This document shows positions 1-5,365 of a stretch of DNA of 9,120 nucleotides, piece after piece. The notes under the pieces are model-generated. The model worked only from the letters and a program-made list of their open reading frames with translations, searched no databases and was not told the DNA's origin. The stretch lies in the NCBI GenBank assembly GCA_003139735.1, contig PLGA01000600.1, forward strand, positions 18,367 through 27,486. Reading direction: 5' to 3'. Within the stretch, counting starts at the first letter, position 1; the number at the start of each line of letters is the position of its first letter. The translations under genes and the position numbers were made by a program. This DNA is from Bryobacterales bacterium. Lineage in GTDB: Bacteria; Acidobacteriota; Terriglobia; Bryobacterales; Bryobacteraceae.

Positions 1-971
1 ACATAATTAGCGCCGGGAAACGACCCAAACGCGAAAAACCTCAGCACGCGCCAAATTCCCGCCGTGTTCGTTGCACTCTGCGACGAAATAGCGGTCCCCG
101 CGTAAGTTGTCGAATAGACGCTTCTGAATACGGCGTAAATCGCGATATTTACCCAGAAGACCATGAGCGGAAGACTCAGCGCCATGCCACGAAGCCACTC
201 CCACCTTTGAGTGTTCGTGCGCGCATCCTGTCCGCGCCTGCCCTCTAACCATACGACGGCGACCGACGTAAAGAGAAACAACACCCAAATAGCTTCGTAA
301 ATCCAATACGAGAACAGCAGCGATACAGCCGCGATAAACAGGCATAATCTTCTGCGTTGGCGGAAGTAGGGATACCGAACGGCGCAGATAAATAGGCTAA
401 GCCCTCCAAAAAACATTATGTATGCCAAATGATAAACCACTGGATATGCCGTGACCGGGAAATGAGCGGGCCATTCCGGCAGGAAAGCATATAGCAATGA
501 GACAAATAGCAGACCAATTGCAGGTCTGAAATATAGCGAAAGGCAGACTCCTATCATTCCGCACGACAGCAGTTGTACGGCCGAAGCCATCATCGCTCGG
601 ACCGCCTCATGCTCGGTGAAGAACGGAAGAATGAAAAAGAATATGCTGAAGTAGAAATAGCCGCGTCCTTGTTGCCGGGCCAGGTCGCCGGCTTCGGCCC
701 AGTACCGTGAGATGCCGTGGTTGCGTACCTCAGATGCAATCCGGTCCATGAACATGTCGTCATGATTCGTAAATGTTAGCCGTGAAAGGCGGCCGAAATG
801 AATGGATATCGCAACCAACAGAGCAGCGAAGGCCACCATGTACAGATATCGAAGTGAAGTAGGCGTCCCGGCCCAGAGCAGTAGGAGGCGGGAGAGTCCT
901 TGGCCGTTGCCTGAAGCAGCGGGCGTACCATCTCGCGGGGGTTCCCTCTCGGTCGAAGGAGCATCGTTCAT
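1..971 (-). CDS. Polytopic membrane protein, GT-C glycosyltransferase-like (3' end outside window)
   Basis: An open frame of 323 codons reads from ATG at 971 to the window edge without a stop, so the C-terminus is missing. The start is supported by AAAGGA seven bases upstream. A polar N-terminal stretch (about 40 residues) is followed by roughly eight hydrophobic segments (near residues 42-60, 104-118, 126-146, 151-166, 178-197, 208-225, 226-241, 263-284). Just after the first segment lies NHDDM (residues 69-73). A conserved acidic pair in the first outer loop is typical of GT-C membrane glycosyltransferases, which use lipid-phosphate sugars as donors. It is the last visible gene of the epimerase-GT2 cluster, 45 bases after the stop of its shorter paralog. 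Membrane topology is seen directly; the transferase role is inferred from the motif and the neighbours. It could instead be a transport or scaffold protein of the same polysaccharide system. Confidence 0.75.
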   Translation of the reverse strand, partial: MNDAPSTEREPPRDGTPAASGNGQGLSRLLLLWAGTPTSLRYLYMVAFAALLVAISIHFGRLSRLTFTNHDDMFMDRIASEVRNHGISRYWAEAGDLARQQGRGYFYFSIFFFILPFFTEHEAVRAMMASAVQLLSCGMIGVCLSLYFRPAIGLLFVSLLYAFLPEWPAHFPVTAYPVVYHLAYIMFFGGLSLFICAVRYPYFRQRRRLCLFIAAVSLLFSYWIYEAIWVLFLFTSVAVVWLEGRRGQDARTNTQRWEWLRGMALSLPLMVFWVNIAIYAVFRSVYSTTYAGTAISSQSATNTAGIWRVLRFFAFGSFPGANY

Positions 972-978
972 TGCGTAG

Positions 979-984
979 TCCTTT
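979..984 (-). promoter_or_regulatory. Ribosome binding site of the long membrane protein
   Basis: AAAGGA on the minus strand, seven bases before ATG at 971. It fixes the start at 971 rather than at the ATG at 964, which lies in another frame. Confidence 0.6.
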
Positions 985-1016
985 CTATAGACGAACCGCC
1001 ATCGTAGCCCAGTTCG

Positions 1017-1691
1017 TCACCCCGCACACTCAAAGTCTCCAGGCGCCGCCTCCAGCGAAACAACCCTCCAGTTGTAAATTGCGAAAGTAAGGAAACGAGC
1101 GTCGCCGGGCGCGGTTACGCGCTGCGCGTACGACTTAATCGACAGGCGCGATACGCCAGCCGGGACCAAAAGCTCGGTTGAGATAGGTTGCCGCTTGTCA
1201 TTGACGTCGAACGATTCGGTCTTAGCTTCGTACGAGATCTCCAGCTTTGATTCTTCCGGGTGACCGGTCCCAACCTCAGCCCCAAACCAGACTATCATGG
1301 GCTTTCCAGTTCGATTCGTAAGCTCCATCGGGACGTGATAATACGCCGGATAGGCAGCCAGCGCGGCCACGGAGACCAGGTGAATGCCCGCGCAGAGAAG
1401 CGCTCGGAAAATATCGGACTGCACAAAATACGGAATCAGGAAAAAGACCAAGCCCGCATAGTATGAGACGCGTCCCTGCGGCGCGGCGATGCTCTGCGCT
1501 CGCCGGAAGTACGCGGGCAACCCGTCGGTCTTGACCTCCTGGGCCATCAAATCGAGGGCCATATCGTCGTGAGTGGTGAAGCCAACGCCCTTCATCCTGC
1601 CGACATGCTGCACGAGGGCAAGCGCCAGCAAGAGTGAGAACAGCGCGAGGAAGATCAGGCGCCGTTGCGCGTCCGTAATTGGTGGAAGCAT
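1017..1691 (-). CDS. Short paralog of the adjacent GT-C-like membrane protein, probably internally deleted
   Basis: 224 codons. ATG at 1691 is the first start after an in-frame TGA (1712-1710). Residues 1-118 hold three hydrophobic segments (about 12-31, 77-90, 94-116) with the loop motif THDDM (40-44). By eye this part is about one third identical to residues 60-140 of the protein at 1-971, including GR-FT-HDDM, the QGR triplet and the LIPYF/ILPFF stretch. From residue 121 the character changes abruptly to a soluble, beta-strand-like region of about 100 residues. The remaining transmembrane segments expected of the family are absent. The junction follows AYPAYYH, which matches AYPVVYH in the paralog at residues 175-181. 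The likely reading is an in-frame deletion joining head and C-terminal tail. A natural short family member is the alternative. The product may be membrane-anchored but should lack a full GT-C core. Confidence 0.65.
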   Translation of the reverse strand: MLPPITDAQRRLIFLALFSLLLALALVQHVGRMKGVGFTTHDDMALDLMAQEVKTDGLPAYFRRAQSIAAPQGRVSYYAGLVFFLIPYFVQSDIFRALLCAGIHLVSVAALAAYPAYYHVPMELTNRTGKPMIVWFGAEVGTGHPEESKLEISYEAKTESFDVNDKRQPISTELLVPAGVSRLSIKSYAQRVTAPGDARFLTFAIYNWRVVSLEAAPGDFECAG

Positions 1692-1716
1692 TTGGATCGC
1701 TCTAAGTCCTCAGCGG

Positions 1717-2445
1717 TCATCCGCGGCTGTGTCCATCAATGACGTGCCGGAACCGGGAGCGCACGATGAGCCACATCATCCGAAGGCCCAGAAAAAACGC
1801 TTTACGGAAATTGCCGGTGATCTTCGAGTCTCCAAGGCGCGAACCATAATGCACGGGAATCTCCACGCACACAAACCGCAGCTTTAACGCCGTAATCATA
1901 ATTTCCGGCGAAAGACTGCTGCCGCCCACGGTCAACAAAGGCAGTATCTTTTGCAGAGCTTCGCGCTTGAACATCTTAAACGTGCACCCGACGTCCGTCA
2001 GGCATGGCCCATTGTGAACGTACTCCAGGAATTTCGCGACCGCCCAATTGCCGTATCGCAGAAACCAACCCATATTGGCTCCGCTCCAGATGCACGTCTT
2101 CGAGGTGCGCGTCCCGAACACGACGTCAAACTCGCCCGCGTAAGCCAGAAACTTGTAAACGTCGGTGGCCCGGAACGTGTCGTCCGACTCGGTAATAATC
2201 GTGATGGCGCTCGTGGACGCCGCCAGGGCCCTGCGGCACGCGAATCCATAGCCGCGGCGCTCTTCTGGAACGACGTGGGCGCCCGCCGCGATCGCAAGTT
2301 CCCTTGTGAGATCCGTGCTGTTGTTGTCCGCGACGATTACTTCGTCCACCTCCGGGATGGCGCGAAACGATTGTACGACCTTCCCTATTCCTTGGGCCTC
2401 ATTGTAGGCGGGCATGACTACCGCTATCGATTGCCCTTGGAACAT
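1717..2445 (-). CDS. Family 2 glycosyltransferase (GT-A fold, dolichyl-phosphate-mannose-synthase-like)
   Basis: 242 residues, cytoplasmic or membrane-associated, transferring sugar from a nucleotide sugar to a lipid carrier or growing glycan. The nucleotide-binding N-terminus reads AVVMPAYNEAQGIGKV (8-23). DNNSTD at 40-45 and ESDDTF at 86-91 sit where the family has its metal- and nucleotide-binding acidic residues. RRGYGFACRRAL (63-74), FGTRT (110-114) and DVGCTFKMFKREAL (151-164) are further typical blocks. There is no C-terminal transmembrane pair, only a hydrophobic stretch near 217-229. ATG at 2445 is preferred because GGAGAGAG lies just before it and the AVVMPAYNE strand then begins at residue 8; an extension to 2532 would add 29 unrelated residues inside the epimerase gene. 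It overlaps the end of the upstream epimerase by 22 bases, suggesting coupled translation, and ends 25 bases before the short membrane paralog. Confidence 0.9.
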   Translation of the reverse strand: MFQGQSIAVVMPAYNEAQGIGKVVQSFRAIPEVDEVIVADNNSTDLTRELAIAAGAHVVPEERRGYGFACRRALAASTSAITIITESDDTFRATDVYKFLAYAGEFDVVFGTRTSKTCIWSGANMGWFLRYGNWAVAKFLEYVHNGPCLTDVGCTFKMFKREALQKILPLLTVGGSSLSPEIMITALKLRFVCVEIPVHYGSRLGDSKITGNFRKAFFLGLRMMWLIVRSRFRHVIDGHSRG

Positions 2446-3470
2446 AACTCTCTCCAGGATGGCGGCATGTTCCGCAGAATCTCGACGTTCTGGAATACCT
2501 TGCCTTCCCTGGCGCCGGCCGCATGAACCCAAGCGGCCATCCTCTTCAAACCGTTATCGAGGGCGGTCTTCTCACGGCTTCCAAAAAAACGGGCGCACTT
2601 GGAGTGGTCGCTGAAGGCATGCAGCACTTCGTCGCGACCGGGCAGGTGGACGATTCCCGTATCCTTGCCCATGGCCTCTTGAACCGCTCGCGCCAAATCG
2701 TTCACCGAATAGGGCGTATCCGCCCCGATGTTGAACGTCTGCCCATACGCGCCGGGGCAGCCGGCGGACTTCGCAATAATCGGGGCGACGTCCGAAATGT
2801 GCGTGAAGGCCCTCGTCTGCGTACCGTCGCCAAACACCGTGCATGGCCGGTTCTGAAGGATATTGTTCATAAAGATGCCGACCACGTTCCGGTACCGGTC
2901 GCCAATGTTCTGCCGCTCCCCATAAACGTTGTGCGGCCGGAAGACGATGGAATTCAGTCCGAACATCCGGTGCGCGGCTTGCAGGTCCAACTCCACCGCG
3001 TACTTGGCGATGCCGTACGGATCTTCCGGCTTCGGAGCGAGTTCCTCGGTCATGGGAGTCTGTCCCGCGCCGTACACCGCAATGCTCGAAGTGAATACGA
3101 GGCACCGGCACTCGTGGCGGACCGCCTCGTTGACTACTGTCATGCTTCCGACCACGTTATTCGTGTAGTTAAAGCACCGGATGAAATGGCTCAAGCCTTC
3201 GGCGGCGTAGGCGGCGAGGTGGAAAACATAATCGAACTTGTGGCGCTCGAATACCGACTCCACAAGCTGCGGATCCGTGACGGACCCCGCCACCAACTCC
3301 GCGCCTTCATTCACGTTCTCCCTAAAACCGCCGGACAGGTCGTCGAGCGCCACCACCTTGTGGCCGTCTTTCAAAAGTTCATCGACCACGTGGCTGCCGA
3401 TGAAGCCGGCGCCTCCGGTAACTAGAGAAACGGGCGGACGCCCGGAACCGTCGACTTGCCGATGTGTCAT
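2424..3470 (-). CDS. NAD-dependent epimerase/dehydratase, UDP-glucose 4-epimerase-like extended SDR
   Basis: 348 residues, close to the usual length of cytoplasmic nucleotide-sugar epimerases. The Rossmann NAD-binding motif TGGAGFIGS is at 18-26, followed by the acidic pair DD at 43-44 that commonly contacts the cofactor ribose. HLAAYAA is at 84-90. The catalytic serine region is TSSIAVYG (127-134) and the YxxxK pair is Tyr152/Lys156 in PYGIAK. RPHNVYGERQ (178-187) and FGDGTQTRAF (213-222) are typical substrate-domain blocks. All expected catalytic residues are present. The substrate cannot be fixed from sequence; UDP-glucose/galactose or the N-acetylated forms are most likely. AGG lies about nine bases before ATG. 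The ATG overlaps, as ATGA, the stop of the methyltransferase scar just upstream, so it was probably once translated after that gene. It heads the surface-glycan cluster. Confidence 0.93.
   Translation of the reverse strand: MTHRQVDGSGRPPVSLVTGGAGFIGSHVVDELLKDGHKVVALDDLSGGFRENVNEGAELVAGSVTDPQLVESVFERHKFDYVFHLAAYAAEGLSHFIRCFNYTNNVVGSMTVVNEAVRHECRCLVFTSSIAVYGAGQTPMTEELAPKPEDPYGIAKYAVELDLQAAHRMFGLNSIVFRPHNVYGERQNIGDRYRNVVGIFMNNILQNRPCTVFGDGTQTRAFTHISDVAPIIAKSAGCPGAYGQTFNIGADTPYSVNDLARAVQEAMGKDTGIVHLPGRDEVLHAFSDHSKCARFFGSREKTALDNGLKRMAAWVHAAGAREGKVFQNVEILRNMPPSWRELCSKGNR
2448..2455 (-). promoter_or_regulatory. Ribosome binding site that decides the GT2 start
   Basis: GGAGAGAG on the minus strand, with GGAG six bases before ATG at 2445. 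It lies inside the last codons of the epimerase gene, consistent with translational coupling. Confidence 0.7.
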
Positions 3471-3672
3471 TTGCGAGTACCTGAATCACGACTCTTACTG
3501 CAAACCAGGAACATCTGACCTGCGGAATCTCCGGCTGCAGGTACCTGCACCGCACCTTCCACAACTGCTGCCTGCGCGGGTCGGGAGGGAGTCTGCTCGT
3601 GAAGTAGGCGCCATCCGCATAGTCGGCCGGGCGGTCCGAGTCCGAAGCTGGTTGTGGCTTAGGTTTCTGCAC
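3467..3672 (-). pseudogene. Relic of a SAM-dependent methyltransferase: head and tail only
   Basis: From GTG at 3672 a frame of about 51 codons reads like the N-terminus of class I methyltransferases found in sugar-biosynthesis clusters, with YFTSRLPPDPRR (residues 23-34), then QLWKVRCRYLQPEIPQ (36-51). Normally a glycine-rich SAM-binding motif would follow; it is absent. Instead a second frame, opening around 3526, reads SAGQMFLV and then ends RDSGTRK followed by TGA at 3469-3467, which looks like the C-terminus of the same kind of enzyme. The two frames differ, so the coding middle has been lost with a frame change near 3515-3530. The TGA overlaps the epimerase ATG in an ATGA, as expected for the former first gene of this operon. 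The product should be non-functional. Family recognition is from short blocks, so certainty is moderate. Confidence 0.5.
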
Positions 3673-3677
3673 CTCTG

Positions 3678-3695
3678 TTAGCCGCTAATGTTAGC
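3678..3695. repeat. Interlocked TTAGC/GCTAA inverted repeats upstream of the glycan cluster
   Basis: TTAGC (3678-3682), GCTAA (3684-3688) and TTAGC (3691-3695) form two overlapping inverted repeats with spacers of one and two bases. It lies just before the start of the methyltransferase relic. Minus-strand TTGAGA (3714-3709) and TAACAT (3693-3688), 15 bases apart, could be a weak promoter in which the repeat covers the -10 region. An operator is possible but unproven. Confidence 0.35.
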
Positions 3696-3728
3696 ATACG
3701 GCCCCGGCTCTCAAGAGAATCCAGGAAT

Positions 3729-3740
3729 CGCCGGCCGGCG
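3729..3740. repeat. Perfect 12-base palindrome CGCCGGCCGGCG
   Basis: This self-complementary sequence lies eight bases beyond the stop of the GH28-like relic. It could form a short hairpin but has no following T tract, so it is not called a terminator. The whole span 3673-3747 has no gene; it holds this palindrome, a smaller CTCT/AGAG inverted repeat near 3708-3717 and the TTAGC/GCTAA cluster. Confidence 0.3.
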
Positions 3741-3747
3741 CCCTTCT

Positions 3748-3960
3748 TCAAAGCTCGCGGCAGACGGCGTGCGCCACCTGAACGTCCGTCACGGGAGTGC
3801 AATGGCGCGCCTCGAAGTTCTCCACGTCCTTCAGCACGAACGTCGATGCGCCCGCGGCCTTCTGCGACTTGACGTTCTCAAAACTCGTCCCATGCACCGG
3901 GTCCAGGACGAACGCCGGCCGCCCGTCCTCTAGCAGGAATCCGACCTCCACGTTGGACAT
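3748..3960 (-). pseudogene. C-terminal relic of a GH28/pectin-lyase-fold-like secreted protein
   Basis: 70 codons. NVEVGFLLEDGRPAFVLD (residues 3-20), the following HG--FENVKSQ block and TFVLKDVENF (40-49) look like the last turns and tail of GH28-like (polygalacturonase-type) beta-helix proteins common in acidobacteria. Such proteins are several hundred residues long, so nearly all of the beta-helix is missing. The frame continues upstream only 11 codons (reading VSGSQATGIE) to a TGA at 3995-3993; GIEMSNVEV fits the family, suggesting ATG 3960 is an internal methionine. A GGGGA five bases before ATG leaves open that a short peptide is made. It has no signal peptide and no catalytic residues, so no enzyme activity is expected. 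Confidence 0.55.
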
Positions 3961-4094
3961 TTCAATCCCCGTGGCCTGGGAACCGGAAACTCATTAGATT
4001 CGTCAGTAGCTCGTGTACCGGAGGCAGGTGAGGAAATCGGCGTTCCAGTTCTTTTTTGCTGGTTATTTGAGGTGCGCGGACTTAGAATTTTCAC
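3961..4094. other. Intergenic stretch between divergent reading frames
   Basis: 134 bases separate the leftward GH28 relic from the rightward secreted frame. On the plus strand TAGAAT (4083-4088), only six bases before ATG 4095, could be a -10 element for a transcript with almost no leader; there is no good -35. Short open stretches on the minus strand show no family I recognise. Confidence 0.3.
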
Positions 4095-4535
4095 ATGCAT
4101 CGCTCTGTCTTGGTCGCCATTGCGTGGTGGACCCCTTTCATCTTTGCCGCCACGCCTTCGATTACCCAGCAATCCGCGGAGCTTCCCCTCGCCTTCAAGC
4201 GTCAGGGAGACACATTGCAGGCGCGGTATGTCGCTCATGGCAATGGATATGCGATCGGTCTTCACGATGGGAATGCGACCATTGGCGTTCAACCCGAACC
4301 GGGCGGCTCCGCCGGCGCGATCACGATGGCGGGCGGCGGAAAACCGGACATTTCCGGACACTTTTTCGGCAACCCCCGAAAAAACGGCACAAAACAGCTT
4401 AGTCTCGATTTCGGTGCGGCTGCGCTTAATGCCAAGGCGATTGCCGCTGACCGTACGGTAGATCCCACCGCGGTCTCCCGGCGCAGTGCGCCCGCGCCTC
4501 GCGAATCGAGAGACACGGGGCGCCATACTTCTTGA
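4095..4535 (+). CDS. Small secreted protein resembling only the N-terminus of SBBP beta-propeller proteins
   Basis: 146 codons and the only likely plus-strand gene. Residues 1-19 form a signal peptide with a hydrophobic core (VLVAIAWWTPFIFA) and probable cleavage after FAA. Residues 29-52, with LPLAFKRQGD, RYVAHGNGYAIGL and then NATIGV, match the pattern of the N-terminal domain of SBBP-repeat proteins, where LPLxFExNxGQ is followed by FLARGxGYxLFL. After GNPRKNG (about residues 92-98) the match is lost and the end is Arg/Pro/Ala-rich without recognisable structure. SBBP proteins are far longer and carry propeller repeats, none of which is present. This is probably a truncated remnant, though a short exported protein cannot be excluded. 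No Shine-Dalgarno sequence precedes the ATG. A minus-strand frame also covers the region but lacks any family signal. Confidence 0.5.
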   Translation: MHRSVLVAIAWWTPFIFAATPSITQQSAELPLAFKRQGDTLQARYVAHGNGYAIGLHDGNATIGVQPEPGGSAGAITMAGGGKPDISGHFFGNPRKNGTKQLSLDFGAAALNAKAIAADRTVDPTAVSRRSAPAPRESRDTGRHTS

Positions 4536-4603
4536 GGATAACGGCTTTCGCTGCATGTCACGTACCCCAATGTAAGCCGCTATGATCGTAGAAGCCCGCC
4601 AAG
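4536..4603. other. Short gap between convergent reading frames
   Basis: 68 bases between the plus-strand secreted frame and the end of the ATPase gene. I see no strong terminator hairpin with a T tract. A TATGAT at 4581-4586 has no -35 partner and points into the end of the ATPase gene. Confidence 0.3.
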
Positions 4604-5365
4604 CTACTGTTCTGATGGCACGGCCTGGCCGCCGTGGGTGAGCAACTCGATCAGATGCTCCTCGAAGGCGTCGAGGTCGGCTCCGAGGTCTCGGGTAGCA
4701 CCCGTAAAGACTATCTGCCCGCGGGCGATCACGCTTATCTCACTGCACAACGTGCGGATCTCCTGAGCGTCGTGACTGCTAAGGAACGTCGTCACCTGCT
4801 CCCTCACCGCCAAGTCCCGCAGCAGGTTCCATATCTCGCGCTTAGCCGGCAAGTCGAGCCCTCGGGTGGGCTCGTCGAGGAAAATCACCTTGGGACTCCC
4901 CATCAGCGCGCGCGCTATCTCCACCCGCCGCTTCATTCCGGTGCTGTAGGCGCCAATGAGTTTGCCACGGAATTTGACGTCAAGATGAACGTTGTCGAGG
5001 ATGTGCTCGACAGCATCCGCCGGATTTGGAATGCGCCGAATGCGGGCAAAATATTCCAGGTACTCCCGCGCGGTCCACGTCGACTGGCTCTCACTGGTTT
5101 CGTCACTGACCAGCCCTACCAACTTCCGGACCGCCAAGGGTTCCTTAATGACGTCGTGCCCCCACACCTTCGCGGAGCCGGCGCTGGGAGGAAGAAGCGT
5201 CGTCAGGACGCGTATCGTCGTCGTCTTCCCTGCGCCGTTAAGACCCAGAAATCCGTAGAGGTGCCCTTTCGGGATCTTCAGAGTGACTTGGGCGACGGCC
5301 ACGAAACCGCCAAAACGGCGGGTCAGCCTGTCGGTCTCCACCGCATAATCGCCAGCTAGACTCAT
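4604..5365 (-). CDS. ABC transporter ATP-binding protein (exporter type)
   Basis: 253 residues; cytoplasmic ATPase driving the adjacent ABC-2 permease. Walker A GLNGAGKT is at 41-48, the signature STGMKRR at 141-147 (the variant usual in ABC-2 exporter ATPases), Walker B VIFLDEPTRGLD at 160-171, and the H-loop SSHDA at 196-200. The Q-loop region reads GLVSDETSESQ (84-94), without glutamine at the usual place, as in some drug/Na exporter ATPases. ATG at 5365 is chosen because it overlaps the permease stop as ATGA and the ABC domain begins at once; a start at 5566 would add 67 residues that are only permease sequence in another frame. Length is normal for a stand-alone subunit. The substrate is unknown. 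Confidence 0.93.
   Translation of the reverse strand: MSLAGDYAVETDRLTRRFGGFVAVAQVTLKIPKGHLYGFLGLNGAGKTTTIRVLTTLLPPSAGSAKVWGHDVIKEPLAVRKLVGLVSDETSESQSTWTAREYLEYFARIRRIPNPADAVEHILDNVHLDVKFRGKLIGAYSTGMKRRVEIARALMGSPKVIFLDEPTRGLDLPAKREIWNLLRDLAVREQVTTFLSSHDAQEIRTLCSEISVIARGQIVFTGATRDLGADLDAFEEHLIELLTHGGQAVPSEQ

Noticed and set aside
7..345. 112-codon minus-strand frame at the left edge
   Set aside because: It lies out of frame inside the long membrane protein, which reads without a stop from 971 to the edge.
2523..3425. 300-codon open frame on the plus strand
   Set aside because: It is antisense to the epimerase, which has all its catalytic motifs; the plus-strand product shows no domain, and long opposite frames are common in GC-rich genes.
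3729..3740. CGCCGGCCGGCG as a terminator of the GH28-like relic
   Set aside because: The self-complementary stem would be only about four pairs with a four-base loop and has no T tract after it.
3990..4065. Minus-strand stretches that read like protein ends (KNWNADFLTCLRYTSY and HELLTNLMSFRFPGHG)
   Set aside because: Suggestive of another eroded gene, but each is under 40 codons, bounded by stops, and I cannot place them in a family.
3930..4556. 208-codon open frame on the minus strand
   Set aside because: It overlaps the secreted plus-strand frame and the divergent gap; Arg/Ser/Pro-rich with no signal peptide or family resemblance.
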